Program-made: the position numbers and the translations under genes
Source: Pisaster brevispinus
Lineage: Eukaryota > Echinodermata > Asteroidea > Forcipulatida > Asteriidae
Direction of reading: 5' to 3'
DNA length: 64,000 nt
Assembly (NCBI GenBank): GCA_023634235.1
Contig: JAMKCF010000013.1
Location: forward strand, 7,911,827 to 7,975,826
Notes under the pieces: model-generated
What the model was told of the DNA's origin: nothing
Databases searched by the model: none
What the model saw: only the letters and a program-made list of their open reading frames with translations
Part shown: piece by piece, positions 11,401 to 20,363 of the stretch
How the letters are laid out: every line of letters starts with the position of its first letter
Numbering within the stretch: position 1 is the first letter of the stretch

Positions 11401-14400
11401 CAAATTGGAAGAAAGTGTACAACATAAGACTAGCCTGGTAACCAAGCTGGAGAGCACTATTAAGTCAACGTCCCATGAAGTCATGAAGGTAGACTGTCAC
11501 CATCTGTGTCTTGTCTCCTGTCTGTAATAACAATAATGAACATTGATTCTCTCTTTAACTTTAGTGGCGCCAGACTAGTATTACCCTTTGTGCCTCGTTT
11601 TGGTTCAAGAAGTTGATTTAATGACAGAAAACAAAATGTTTGCACCTTGATTAAAATCATTGATAACAGAAAGTTTAATTTACTGGTCATTTTGTGAACA
11701 ATTATACAGAATTTGTATTAATTACATGTACTTTGAGAAAAATGGTCTGTGCTAAAAACTGTAAAATCAGCAAGTATCGAAAGTTATGTTGAAAAAACAT
11801 AAAAATGAACTAAATAAAAAAAACCATAAAGTCGTCGAGTCACAATAAAGGGGAACACATCTTATACCTATAAACCCCTTGCACTGATGTCACATGCGGC
11901 TGCTGTCTGCCCATGGTCTGCCATTTTGGGAGATTGCATGTAGAGATGCGGTTAGTGTCTAAACCACCAGCCTACGTTGCCTAAAATAAACACTGCACAG
12001 TAACACACAGTGAGTCGGACTCCTAAAATGGCACAACCAAGATTTATCGTGATGGTGTCCGATAAATTCAGTCAACAAGTGGGAAGTTTTCCTACATCAT
12101 TTGTAATAATTTGTTTAAAATCATTAAACAATTAATTATTTAAACTCAATTCAGTTCAAGAAAACCTTTATTTCCATACTCTCATACAAGAAAAAATAAT
12201 GTAACAAATCAAAAACAAAGTAAAATAACCAATTAATGAAGTCCATTTAAACAGTGGAGTATGTAAAAAGGAACATGGAGGCTGATTAACCGAAAGGTAT
12301 AGAAATCAGCCCTAGGACAAGACAGACGGCCAAAGGACGAAAGACTAGATAGACATTGGACTAGACAGACAAGTATGATTACTAATACCAAGCCATATTT
12401 AAACAAGAAGATAATAGACCCCTTGCATTGGCCGCCATTACTGATGTCAAACAATGGAAGCGTACATGCATGTACGTGCCGCGCATATTTCTCAGCCAAT
12501 GACAGGCCTTCATTGACCTCATTGAGGGCGCTGTTTGGGCTTGTAATATTATGCAAGGGGTCTATAGAGATGTCTAAACAACTACAGTGTATATTATTTG
12601 ACGAGGTAAGAGATTTGTTTTTCATCCTTTTTTTTTGACAGGGAAATGACATTATTAAGAAGCTCCAAGGAGATTTAAAAGCTGCTTTGGCAAAGGTAAA
12701 GATTCTTAAGAGAGATGTATTCTCAAAATTAAAAGTTTGTGCCACAAGAAATACTTTTGAACATACAATGGGTGATTTTTGGCAATATTAGACACAAACG
12801 TGTGGCAGCTTTTGAGCCACTTCGGAAGTAGTGAAAGCTCTGTGCTTGAAGCAGATCTACGCATGTGTGTGACGTAATGACTTACCAACAGCATAGTTGC
12901 CGCAAGCAGCTTGTACATGTTGTATTAAAATACCCAAGATGACTACAAAATGGCTGTGTGATGGGACTGACTTCCACTCAACCAAAAAAGGTCAAAGTAA
13001 TTCATGTCCCGAATTGACATTTTCCAATATTTTCCGCATTAACATAGTGTCTACATTTCTAAAACAAAACAAAACTTCTGTTGAGTGTTGTTTTTTCCCA
13101 AACATTCTTACTGAAGAATTGTGTCAAAAGTCAACAACACTAGCCTTTTGTGGCTGGTGATGACTATACAGGAATAATTTGTCTCTGAAGGATTAAATGT
13201 CACGATAAAGATGTGCTTTGGTATCAAAAATTGAAGAGTTCAATCATTGTTAATGAGGCTTCAACTGCAATGTATACTTGCTGGAGCTAATACAGTCGAC
13301 TCTCATAACAAGGTTGCTGGGGCTGGCCAAATTACCTCTTTATAACAGAATGTTGTTAGAGGACAGCTAAAGCAAAGAAACACAAAGCAGAAATGAGAAT
13401 CTGGACTTCAGAATTTGCTTTTTATAAGGAGAGGTGACTGTCTTAGCGTCTAGTATCTGTTTGAATTGTCCTTGTCTTTCTGCACTTCTTCCGCAGTTGA
13501 AATTAAAGAACGCAATCACAGGGAAGCAGGAGAAGCTCCTTGAGGAGCGGAACCAAACCCTCCGAACAGTTCAGCAGGAACTAGACACACTGAAGACCAA
13601 GAACCAACAACTGGAACACGAGGTATGCTGGCGTTTTGGAGATTCTTCTCTAGAGCAGGGTTGCAACCCACTCAAGTTAAATCAAGGCTTGATTTAGGGT
13701 AGGGCCAGAGTCTGTCTGAGCAGCCCAGGTAGAACTAAACACACTTGTTCTAATGGCTCCTGATTAATTTTGTAATAAATTTGTTGAAAATCTTTCAGAC
13801 AGGAACTGTTAATTGGAGCACCTTAGCACCATTTGATGTGTGTCAAAGTAGTTATATGAAGATAGCAGGTTTTTAAAGTTTCAAATTCTGAGCATTCTTG
13901 CACATCGATCTCAAGTTCTGGTGGCTTATTCATCAAAGTGTTTGTTCGAATCCCGGTCATGACACTTGATTCCTTGAGCAAGGCACTTAACCATAAATTG
14001 CTCTCTTCTTAATCTAGGTGTATAAATGGGAACCTGAGAAGGCTGAGACAGTATTGTGTTGGATTAACTCCTTAGCACTAATTTAAGCAGCTTGGGGTTG
14101 TATGCTCCCTAGGGAATTTAAAAAAGTTTGAGGAATGGTCTAAGTTTGCCCAGTTGAACAGGGATAATATTGTTGTAAAGTGCCTTGATCTAGCTACTAG
14201 GGTATGTGCGCTATATGAAGGACCGTGTACATGTATTATTGGTATGATGAAGAATATTATTTTCAGAGATATCTCAATGACAATGGTCTCATTGTTCACG
14301 TACACAGAATGAACGTCTGAAAGAATCACTGGAGAGCACGCGAGCAAAACTAGAGGAAAGCAGACAGTTACTCAAGACCAACGAGAATGGTGAGGAAAAT

Positions 14401-17400
14401 CAGTTTATTTCCGTCACCGTTTATCAGGGTGAAAACAGCATGATTTGGAGCTGCCAACTTTCCCAGATTCTTCAGAATGTTCCCTGAAACTAAACCAATC
14501 TTTCCATGTTCTGATAAACAAATTTGACATCCTCCCTGATTATGGAAACTCATAATGTTGAATGTAATTCTAAATATCTCTCTGATTGTTGTACAAAATC
14601 TTTCTTATTGCAAGATACAAATGTTGGCAGCTGTGCATGATTTGTTGCCATTCAAATAAGTGTGAAAACATACTGAATGCACAATGTAGCAGGAGCTTGA
14701 ATATGATTTGTAATGAGATTTTAATGCGTTGGAGTGTTGTCAGGCTTTTGGGCGCGCATTCCCAGGCGTGATTGGTCAATTCTGTTCACTTAGAGGCGGA
14801 GCTTTTATGGGTCGGTCTGTTACATTATGGGTCAGTCTATTAAATAATAATAAATAATAATAATAATGATAATAATAACTCTCCTACTCAATCCACCATT
14901 CGAAGCAACTCAAAATTGGTAAGCTTGTAAACACCATGTGGCCTAAAATGCACACTGCACTGAAACACATGGGGACTTTGACTTCTAAAATGGCACAACC
15001 AAGATTATTGTGACGATGATGCAGATGAATTGGGTCCGTACATGTATTTGGTTTTTTTTAGTTATCAACTGGTTGAACAAGCAAGTCAACGAGGCCCAGA
15101 TGACAAAAAGACAGGGTTTATTTGAGGTTCCTACATCTACTGTAGCCTACAGGCCATCAGGGGTAAGTTACACTCTCGAGAGAGCACTGGCTTGGCTTTG
15201 TTACGCACAGAGCTGTGTGTTTCAGAAAGTTGTGACATCTTTCAGTGAGAAGCCCAAAAAGTGAATGTTGAACACAGGTTCCCAGACTAGACTGCACATT
15301 GGGTTGTGCTACTTGGACCATAAATGGCATCCAGCCAGCAACCATGTGACCAAACAACATGGTCCCTCCATGTCGTAACTCGCTCAATACACCATGTACA
15401 CAGCTCTGGTTAAGAATGTAACCATGCCTCTTGTCCAGCCATTGGCAGGAATCACTTTGGTTAATTGAAGTGAATGTCCACTTAAAAGTAGGGTAATTAA
15501 ACAACTTAAGTAATTTCTATCCGAAAGCTTACGTGTTATAAAAATGGTAATGGTAGTTAGCATCCTGCAGAATTATTTCGCCGGTCTGAAATGCCCTCAT
15601 TGATTAGAAGTCAATAAAAACATTTGAATCTGAGAATTGATTCATGCATGAATCGTTTTTGGGGGTTGGTATCTGTTCGTGAATGCTGGGGCCGGAGAAG
15701 CAGTTGGTACCTGGGCCCAATTTCATAGAGCTGCTTAAGCACAAAAATTTGCTAAGCACAATAAAATTGTGCTTACCAGAATAAGGTTACCAGCCAAACT
15801 ACGATGTCACGTGTACAATTTGTGACTGGTATCCTGCTCATTTCTGCTTAGCAGGAAATTGTTAAGCATTATTTTCTGCTTAAGCAGCTCTATGAAATTG
15901 GGCCCTGCTGTCACCTTGCTAAAACGTGGATTGATTCAACGCTCGTGTGAAAATACCATGGCAGTTTCTTTATAGTTTTGCCTTTAAATCAGCTTTATGT
16001 TGACAAAAACCAAACGATGTCGACCCTCCCTTTAAATTAATAAATAAATAAATGTAAACTTTTAAATTTTTGCGCAAATTCCATATGATTACGTTGAAAT
16101 GCGCATCACATAAACCATACTCAAAACGTATTCATAGAGGGCACAATATGCAGCCCATCCAGAAACATTGGTACAGTCGACAATAAATTTCTTTGTTACC
16201 ACCAACCCTGTCCTATCAGTTAAGACTATTTGCTTGGCGTACGACTTGACATCTTGGTTGGAACAACCTTCCTTTCTCGCTGTCTGAACGGCAGTCACAT
16301 GCTCTTTTTAAACAGAAGCTCAACCCATTTCCAATAGACCTCATGTACATGACATCATTTGAGTGTGACGTCTCAGCTAGACTCGGGTCAAAAAGAAGGG
16401 TGCTCGCTGTCTGTGCTCCGTGGTTTCATCGTTTTGCCACTATGTACATTACTCTACAAAGATACCAGTATGATGGTTTCAATTTCAGGTCCATTCACAA
16501 GTGTATTAACCCTTTCATGATGTGTTCTCAATAAGTTATTTTTCTAGTCTGACTAACTTTTTCAAACTACATAGGTGTATACACAGTATTGATTTGTTTC
16601 CATCTGTGTGCAGCGCCAAAACTAGGGTAGTTCTTGTACTTTTCAGACATGATATTCTTCCTACTGTAGTCTGATTTCTGAATTTTTGGGCTCTTGGAAA
16701 AATCAGAAAAACTTTGATTAAATATCCTATAAGGCTATCCAAGCATACACCATGTAGGTCAGCCCTTGTGTTAAACAAAATGTTCCTAATTTTTTCATGG
16801 ACCAAATATCATGCAGATTTTTGTATACAGGCTTTTTCCTAACAAGTCCTGCTTTTTCACCTCCACAATAACCTCAGTATATTTTCTTCATATTGATGAT
16901 AATGAGGGTGGAAAAATAATTTGAATGAATGAATGAATGAATGATAACGCACACATAATTCTTTTGTTTTTTGATCTGCCAGGTTCAAACAGCAGTTCCA
17001 TCTGCCAGACAATGGCCCATGCCCAGCCCTCACCTAACAAGTACTGTCAGCACCATCCCCCACATACCAGACTCCACCCACAGAGGGTATAACACTTCCA
17101 CAATGACGGCACCTAGCACATCAAGACACAGGTTGGTATTGCAACACGTGCAACATGTGTTTAAAGTATTACCGAGAAAGGGTGGCAAAAAGCACCATGT
17201 GTTTTATAACATACTGATGTGAAACACATGACATGTGATGGTAGTATACTGGATTGGTAAAGCTGACAAAATAGTCACAGACAGTGTTATGTTTTGATTG
17301 ATCAACCATATACATGAAAAAACAAACCTGTGGAAATTTGGTCTTAATCCGTTGTGCGAGACGGAAGAAAATAGTGAAAAAACATGCACAACTTTCAGCA

Positions 17401-18632
17401 AGTATAAACACATTGTCCTTGAATTTGGTTGTAGCATCTGAAATCAGCTGCTGCGTTTATTTTAAGGTTTTTAGAATATTCAATTCAGAGGGAAATATTT
17501 CACAGGGAAACAAAATAGTATGAACCTCAGACTCAGTAAGATTTCAGACTAAGATTAAACAATTATGGTTTTTTATCCTAAACCAATCCTGTGTAATACC
17601 CTTAAAATGTAAGTAAAAGCAGGAAGTTGCAAAAATATGTTGTAGTATTTTTCATTGTTGTTTTTTCTGTACAGCTTTCCCTCGTGTTGAGGTCAACTTT
17701 AGCAGAAAGTGTTTACTTCCATGTGGAAAACACATCTTTTTCAGCATTTTGTGTAGACTTCATATTTAGACTAGATTTTTAGTGCTGTTTATACATTTTG
17801 TTTTATTAGCATCAAGTAACAAACCACAAGGGAAACTGACTGGGTTGTATGTAAATTTGGCCGGATGCCTGGATATACCACAGTTAAAGGACGAACAGCT
17901 TCTGACTGGCACTGCCGAGCAAAGATATTGCCAAATAAAGGAAAACTGCCATTATTGGGCCATATACATCCGTTGGTAGAGCACGACACATTAATCCGGA
18001 GGGTGTGGGTTCGAATCCTGCTCTTGTCAATTTTTCTTTTGATCAACCCAAATAAAATTTTCAAATTACTGTAAGGAAAAAAGACCAGGAACGGAGAGGG
18101 GGGGACATAGCACCTCCTTAATTTGTAAAACAATTTTTGCAAATAATCAGTATAACCATATATTGATTCAAAGCGAGTATTAAAACGCAGAAATGGCCCT
18201 TTTACCGAGGCTTAACCACAGCTGTTCATCCATTTGTTTTGTCTTCTTAAGTACATTGTTTTGGATTTAAACAATAATATTTTGAAGTATAATATTCCTA
18301 AGTATAAATAAACAAATGTACTTTTTTCATCTTGTTTTTCCTTACATGTACATTGTTTTGGATATAAACATTAATATTTTGGAGTGCAGTTTTCCTATTG
18401 TTATATTTATATATATTTTTTTAACCCTAGCGAACCAGCACTAGATCCCAAGTACCTCCAACGCCCACAACACCCACCAATTAACCCAGGAGGGCGAGCA
18501 GAGAGTACCCAAAGACAGGGACCTGTACCCCTTCAATTAAGCAGCACCCCTGTTGCACCCAGTGCACTGGCTACCTCAGCACCCCCTCTCATGAGCGCCT
18601 ACTTTCCGGCGCAGCTACAAGGCACGTCCTAA
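2430..18632 (+). CDS. SASS6: Spindle assembly abnormal protein 6 homolog (SAS-6), 17 coding exons
   Basis: SAS-6 builds the ninefold cartwheel hub that sets centriole symmetry; head-to-head dimers of the N-terminal domain join into rings and coiled-coil stalks form the spokes. Joining 17 exons with consistent phases gives 1869 nt, 622 residues plus stop (human protein 657). Residues 1-160 are the head domain. Exon 3 carries [15 protein letters not shown] and exon 4 [17 protein letters not shown], both near-identical to vertebrate SAS-6 in the PISA region. Exon 5 carries [15 protein letters not shown]; its Phe130 corresponds to human Phe131, the residue at the ring-forming head-head interface. 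Residues 161 to about 480 are Glu/Gln/Lys/Arg-rich coiled coil. The rest is a Pro/Ser/Thr tail ending in SAYFPAQL, matching the conserved vertebrate C-terminus (SAYFPGQL). The start at 2430 gives the family's usual N-terminus and has A at -3. Family recognition is from remembered conserved blocks; no search was run. Confidence 0.97.
2914..3055. mobile_element. MITE family C copy in SASS6 intron 1
   Basis: Inverted ends GGCTGGGTCGAATTAGTGGC and GCCGCCAATTCAGATACAGC with internal GGCTACAGCTACGGCTAC runs. Preceded by TTA and followed by TTT, close to the TTA target duplication of better copies. Confidence 0.75.
3154..3214 (+). CDS. SASS6: SASS6 exon 2
   Basis: Residues 22-42, reading [20 protein letters not shown], which parallels VSIRMSIELQ of the human protein. 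The acceptor is CTCTCCAG. The donor GTCAGA is poor at +3 and +4. The exon ends in phase 0. Confidence 0.9.
3736..4003 (+). repeat. Dispersed repeat family L copy
   Basis: Shares words such as AAATCCCAACAAACGGTTTACTGTTGGAAAGAGGA-like text, CATGTTTTCC, CTTGTTCAAC and GGTTTTCCCG in order with 27590-27890 and, inverted, 44695-44990. Ends not defined. Confidence 0.55.
4015..4503. mobile_element. 489-bp MITE with GTTCAGACAGTGTACTAAAG ends
   Basis: Terminal inverted repeats GTTCAGACAGTGTACTAAAG and CTTTAGTACTGTGTCTGAAC match at 19 of 20 bases. Inside lie several subterminal copies of GTTAAACCCGAATGAGTTAA-like words in both orientations. Sits in SASS6 intron 2, ending 54 bp before exon 3. No coding capacity. 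Confidence 0.82.
4558..4637 (+). CDS. SASS6: SASS6 exon 3
   Basis: Residues 43-69, containing [15 protein letters not shown], the most conserved block of the SAS-6 head. Acceptor TAAACAG, donor GTGATT, phase 2 at the end. Confidence 0.96.
5312..5416 (+). CDS. SASS6: SASS6 exon 4
   Basis: Residues 69-104. The split codon makes Ser, giving [14 protein letters not shown] across the junction, which matches the family. Acceptor TGTCCACAG, donor GTAAGT, phase 2 at the end. Confidence 0.96.
5500..5583. mobile_element. MITE family C, partial copy
   Basis: GTGGCTACGGCTGCAGTTGT then TTGCTAAGGGTGTTGTTAAC and a terminal AATGCATGTTAA match the 5' half of the 51255-51393 copy. The second half is missing. 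Confidence 0.6.
6229..6395 (+). mobile_element. tRNA-headed SINE, type 2
   Basis: tRNA-like head GGTCCAGTGGTAAGACATCT with box B GGTTCGAATTCC, then AAAGTACTGAGTATACAGTG CTTTACACACATC. Lies in SASS6 intron 4. Confidence 0.72.
6526..6694 (+). CDS. SASS6: SASS6 exon 5
   Basis: Residues 104-160, the end of the head domain with [19 protein letters not shown]. It holds Phe130, equivalent to human Phe131 of the oligomerisation interface. Acceptor GCTGCAG, donor GTTGGT (weak), phase 0. Confidence 0.96.
6810..6937. mobile_element. MITE family C copy
   Basis: GGCCAGGTCTGAATGATGGC at one end and a degenerate GCCGCAGCTGCTTCTGCTAA at the other, with the family's core CTATGCTTTAGTGCATGTTA. Directly followed by a family A element. 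Confidence 0.6.
6951..7136. mobile_element. MITE family A copy
   Basis: Ends GGCCCAATTTCATACAGTTG and CAGCTCTATGAAATTGGGA form inverted repeats; the core has the family's ACCAGTCACAGATG and TGTGACCTTTGGCTAG words. CTA lies on both sides if the right end lost one base. Confidence 0.78.
7184..7261 (+). CDS. SASS6: SASS6 exon 6
   Basis: Residues 161-186, start of the coiled coil ([14 protein letters not shown]...). Acceptor CCGTTGCAG, donor GTAATT, phase 0 on both sides. Confidence 0.93.
7334..7486. mobile_element. MITE family J copy
   Basis: AACTTAGGATTAATCTTAGG ... TAGGATTAATCCTAGCGTTT then CGTGAAATC. The same frame of words surrounds 38633-38935 and 63136-63288. Confidence 0.6.
7500..7619. 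mobile_element. MITE family B copy
   Basis: Near-perfect inverted repeat: GGCCCAATTTCATGGCTCTG at one end, CATGTAATTGGACC at the other, with CGGAATTCTGCAC and GTGCAGAATTCCG as inner arms. Flanked by CAG on both sides, a 3-bp target duplication. Confidence 0.85.
7954..8073 (+). CDS. SASS6: SASS6 exon 7
   Basis: Residues 187-226, coiled coil. [20 protein letters not shown] closely follows the human LRNEWASHTAAL...KHSQEL. Acceptor TTTTTCAG, donor GTAACG, phase 0. Confidence 0.95.
8332..8448 (+). CDS. SASS6: SASS6 exon 8
   Basis: Residues 227-265, coiled coil ending LTDLQRANQ. Acceptor TGTTTTAG, donor GTAAGT at 8449. This donor is the first of nine tandem copies that run into the intron (see the minisatellite entry). 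Reading on past the authentic donor reaches an in-frame TGA at 8473-8475. Confidence 0.93.
8443..8730 (+). repeat. 33-34 bp minisatellite carrying the exon 8 splice donor
   Basis: ATCAAGT followed by AAGT or CAGT recurs with the GT at 8449, 8483, 8517, 8550, 8584, 8617, 8651, 8685 and 8718. Spacing is 33 or 34 bp. Each unit contains CTTGCACCACACTGG. The first copy is the authentic exon 8 donor; six of nine read GTAAGT and three GTCAGT. Confidence 0.97.
8820..9087 (+). mobile_element. TTAA element family D, partial copy
   Basis: GCGAGGTGACAGCAGG, TCTCAGATTCAAATGTTT and CATTACCAACGTATGACCCT occur in the order seen in 19001-19419; the left end is missing. Confidence 0.6.
9135..9209 (+). CDS. 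SASS6: SASS6 exon 9
   Basis: Residues 266-290, reading [20 protein letters not shown], matching the vertebrate [20 protein letters not shown] block. Acceptor TTTTTTTAG, donor GTATAT, phase 0. Confidence 0.95.
9377..9793 (+). mobile_element. Full-length tRNA-Leu-derived SINE
   Basis: Head GTCGTGGCCGAGCAGATAAG with a loop around TTCAAGC (anticodon CAA) and a long variable arm, then a perfect box B GGTTCGAGTCC, resembles tRNA-Leu. The body runs through CCTTAAGCAAGACACTTAAC and AATGCACGTAAAAGAACCCA to a tail GAGCGCTATATAAGAAGCC and an ATT microsatellite. The 3' end resembles tails recognised by LINE reverse transcriptases. Lies in SASS6 intron 9. Confidence 0.88.
10259..10453 (+). CDS. SASS6: SASS6 exon 10
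   Basis: Residues 291-355, a Gln/Arg-rich coiled coil ([20 protein letters not shown]) parallel to human VAVLEQEIKDKDQLV. Acceptor CTGCGCAG, donor GTAGTT, phase 0. Confidence 0.95.
10588..10870 (+). repeat. Dispersed repeat family M copy
   Basis: CCAGATCTCAGACAACATTT, CATGTCCAAGCTTT and TACTATTGCGGTTTA recur in order at 51703-51930. Ends contain GCACTAATGC and CATTAGTGC, probably inverted termini. Confidence 0.6.
11399..11488 (+). CDS. SASS6: SASS6 exon 11
   Basis: Residues 356-385, including [17 protein letters not shown], parallel to human LGKLEATIKSLSAELLK. Acceptor TTCCTGTAG, donor GTAGAC, phase 0. Confidence 0.94.
11866..11950. mobile_element. MITE family F, partial copy
   Basis: TATAAACCCCTTGCACTGAT at the left resembles the TAGACCCCTTGCAT end of family F; no matching right end. 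Confidence 0.4.
12415..12564. mobile_element. MITE family F copy in SASS6 intron 11
   Basis: Perfect ends TAGACCCCTTGCAT and ATGCAAGGGGTCTA; the core has GTCAAACAATGGAAGCG and CCAATGACAGGCCTTCATTG. About 150 bp, 80 bp before exon 12. Confidence 0.85.
12642..12695 (+). CDS. SASS6: SASS6 exon 12
   Basis: A 54-nt exon for residues 386-403, [18 protein letters not shown], nearly identical to the human [18 protein letters not shown]. Acceptor TTTTTTGACAG, donor GTAAAG, phase 0. Confidence 0.95.
13497..13622 (+). CDS. SASS6: SASS6 exon 13
   Basis: Residues 404-445, beginning [17 protein letters not shown] (human LKLKNTVTIQQEKLLAE). Acceptor CTTCCGCAG, donor GTATGC, phase 0. Confidence 0.95.
13925..14235 (+). 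mobile_element. tRNA-Leu-type SINE, 5'-truncated
   Basis: Starts within the head at TTCGAATCCCGGTCATGACA, continues CTTGAGCAAGGCACTTAACC, then GTAAAGTGCCTTGATCTAGC and GCGCTATATGAAGG. Ends about 70 bp before SASS6 exon 14. Confidence 0.75.
14308..14389 (+). CDS. SASS6: SASS6 exon 14
   Basis: Residues 446-473, with [13 protein letters not shown], matching human LEESKQLLKNNEK. Acceptor TACACAG, donor GTGAGG, ends in phase 1. Confidence 0.94.
14440..14640 (+). repeat. Dispersed repeat family O copy
   Basis: CATCCTCCCTGATTATGGAA, ATCTCTCTGATTGTTGTACA and TACAAATGTTGGCAGCTGTG occur inverted at 33990-34165. Confidence 0.6.
14842..14880 (+). repeat. AAT microsatellite
   Basis: AATAATAAATAATAATAATA-type run followed by GATAATAATAA. 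Confidence 0.85.
15062..15162 (+). CDS. SASS6: SASS6 exon 15
   Basis: Residues 473-506. [18 protein letters not shown] matches human ITWLNKELNENQLVRKQ, the last conserved block of the coiled coil. Acceptor TTTTTTTAG, donor GTAAGT, phase 0 at the end. Confidence 0.95.
15482..16035 (-). mobile_element. TTAA element family D, interrupted by a family A element
   Basis: TTAA at 15482-15485 and 16032-16035 flank GTAGGGTAATT... and ...ACCAAACGATGTCGACCCTC. The core has TTTGAATCTGAGAATTGATT, TGCATGAATCG and GGTTGGTAT in the order of the reversed copy 45986-46431. The family A element at 15714-15904 splits the GGTACCTGCTGTCACC core word. Confidence 0.8.
15714..15904. mobile_element. MITE family A copy, nested in family D
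   Basis: Perfect inverted ends GGCCCAATTTCATAGAGCTG and CAGCTCTATGAAATTGGGCC, with inner CTTAAGCA arms and TTACCAGCCAAACTACGATG in the core. CTG lies on both sides, and removing the element plus one CTG restores the family D sequence. Confidence 0.93.
16920..16943 (+). repeat. GAAT microsatellite
   Basis: Five to six GAAT units, about 40 bp before SASS6 exon 16. Confidence 0.9.
16983..17131 (+). CDS. SASS6: SASS6 exon 16
   Basis: Residues 507-556, a low-complexity Pro/Ser/Thr segment of the C-terminal tail. Acceptor GATCTGCCAG, donor GTTGGT, phase 2 at the end. It is supported by an open frame that joins exon 17 in phase. Sequence conservation is low here, as expected for this tail. Confidence 0.85.
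17239..17605. mobile_element. TTAA element family E copy
   Basis: Ends GTAGTATACTGGATTGGTAA and TAAACCAATCCTGTGTAATA are inverted repeats and TTAA follows at 17602-17605. The core (AGCTGACAAAATAGTC, TGCACAACTTTCAGCA, GAGGGAAATATTTCACA) matches 61482-61865. In SASS6 intron 16. Confidence 0.82.
17816..18062 (+). mobile_element. tRNA-headed SINE, type 3
   Basis: CCGTTGGTAGAGCACGACAC with box B GGTTCGAATCC is followed by AATTTTTCTTTTGATCAACC. The related copy at 55046-55200 has an intact TAGCTCAGTTGGTAGAGC head. AACCACAAGGGAAACTGACT upstream is also shared with it, in inverted arrangement. Confidence 0.65.
18431..18632 (+). CDS. SASS6: SASS6 exon 17 (terminal coding exon)
   Basis: Residues 556-622 and the TAA stop. 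The segment is Pro-rich and closes with [15 protein letters not shown]. The SAYFP-QL motif is the conserved SAS-6 C-terminus, so the protein is complete. Acceptor AACCCTAG. Confidence 0.94.
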
Positions 18633-18749
18633 ATGAGACTGAACAAGATTGGATCCTGAAAAAAAGATGTTCTTTAATATAAGTCAATATCAATGTAAAT
18701 GAGTATATGAGTAGCTTTAGATGTTCTTTGTGATTAGTACCGTAATCTT

Positions 18750-18835
18750 CGGCATATAAGCTGTGGCTTATACGTTGATTTTGGCCCCCCGAGAAAAACT
18801 TCTACGGCTTATACGCCGGGCGTTAAGTTACATTG
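18750..18835. repeat. Palindromic GGCTTATACG repeat
   Basis: CGGCATATAAGCTGTGGCTT and ACGGCTTATACGCCGGGCG recall the widespread CCGGCGTATAAG repeat ends; related text CCTGCGTATAGGGCACTCAA occurs at 59150. Lies in the SASS6 3' flank. Confidence 0.4.
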
Positions 18836-18841
18836 GTCTCA

Positions 18842-18847
18842 AATAAA
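18842..18847 (+). promoter_or_regulatory. Possible SASS6 polyadenylation signal
   Basis: AATAAA 210 nt after the SASS6 stop codon, the first such hexamer downstream. No strong GU-rich element was recognised after it. AATAAA is common in AT-rich DNA, so this is tentative. Confidence 0.35.
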
Positions 18848-18998
18848 CTCCACCAATTTGGGAATAGCTCCCAGGCATATCTGGTCCTTGGAAAACCAGT
18901 AGGAAGTTTGTAAAGAGTATGAGGGCTGCCCTACACTGTGCATATTATAAATTTTTCGGGCTATTTTTTAGGGCAAAAACAAAAAATCGGAAATCAGC

Positions 18999-19419
18999 TT
19001 AAAGGTAGGGTTTCAGATTGGTTTTTGTCAACATGAAACGATTTACAGACAAAATTATAAAGAAAGACACAATAAAAGTAACATGTAAAAGTTTCAGCTG
19101 AGTAGTGTTCTACTTGCTGAGAAAATAGCAATCAAACTGTCACAGTATTTTCACAAGAACGTCAAATCCATTCACGATTAGCGAGGTGACAGCAGGTACC
19201 AACCGCATCTGTGGCCGCGGCATTCGCGATTAACCAGCCCTCATAACTGGAATCGTTTCACAGATTCAAATGTATTTAAGGGTGAATTATCCAAATCACA
19301 TTACTGCGAAGGGACTTCTTTCTCAAAATAGTTAATACTATCAACAGCTGCAGTGCTTCTCACCAAGTAAGTTTTTATGGTCATTAACTTTTGGAGTATT
19401 TACCAATCTATGACCCTAG
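18999..19419 (+). mobile_element. TTAA element family D copy
   Basis: TTAA followed by AGGTAGGGTTTCAGATTGGT and ending TTTACCAATCTATGACCCTA. The core has AAAGTTTCAGCTGAGTAG, GTCACAGTATTTTC and AACAGCTGCAGTGCTTCTCA, shared by 31581-31990 and, reversed, 45986-46431. Confidence 0.83.
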
Positions 19420-20363
19420 CGTTAGGTAGGATGAATGTCATGCCTGCCCATATCAACTTAAGTACTTTTCAAAACATGTAATGTGAATAATGTATCACTA
19501 TTCTAGATGTCCCTGCGGAGAATACTCATTTTCTCAACCCCACAACCCAAACCCCTTGAGAACCTTGTGTACCCTACTAAGTAACTGACCACACGCAAAA
19601 AAATTACCAGAAATTCTGGGCTGCCCACAATTTATGCACACAGTATAAAATCACACACCACACAAATGTATCACCCTGTAGAAAATCTCTTTTTTTTTTT
19701 AATAGAATTTTTCACCTACAGCTTCATTTGGACTCAAGTATAGGCACAAATGCCGTCTTTTCCGTGGAAACAAGAAAAAAAGACATAAATATTATAAACT
19801 CTACCATAGAAAAAATTCCTTTCCGTCCTATGTACAGGTTCTATACAAAACTGGCTGTATCAAAAACACAGCGTCAATCTTCATAAGAAATTTACAGGGT
19901 TTTCTTTTGTACATAATATGAGCATAAAGCAAATACAACTGCAGAAATATTATACACAATTTTCGTCAATTTTTTTTTTTTTTTTTTTTTTAGATATACG
20001 GTAATTGTTTTTGCAATAATTGTTACAGCTACAGAATATATAAATTATCTAGATTATTGAATAAGCAAAGGAACAAAAACCAAGAAAAAAAAACAACAGA
20101 TTGCAACTTTTCCCATCAAAATAAAAACAACAAAAATACATCGGCAATCTATTGACTTTCGTGCCGTTGAATAGAAGGAACAATTTAGCGTACATAACTC
20201 CGTAACAACCCAGAAACAAGGTTTTTCTGAAGCCGAGGTTTTATCTGAAACAGTACTACAGATGCCATCTTATCACAAATTTACTGAACGTTTTAGTGCA
20301 CAGAATTCTAAATCAAAAGCTCCCTACAAACTGATTAGTTAGTTCTTTGTTGTAGCCTGTCAT

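Noticed and set aside
12233..12745. 170-codon minus-strand open frame inside SASS6 introns 11-12
   Set aside because: It runs antisense through exon 12 and a family F MITE, whose low stop density explains its length.
17782..17979. Possible additional SASS6 exon between exons 16 and 17
   Set aside because: The open frame lies over a tRNA-headed SINE, and exons 16 and 17 already join in phase.
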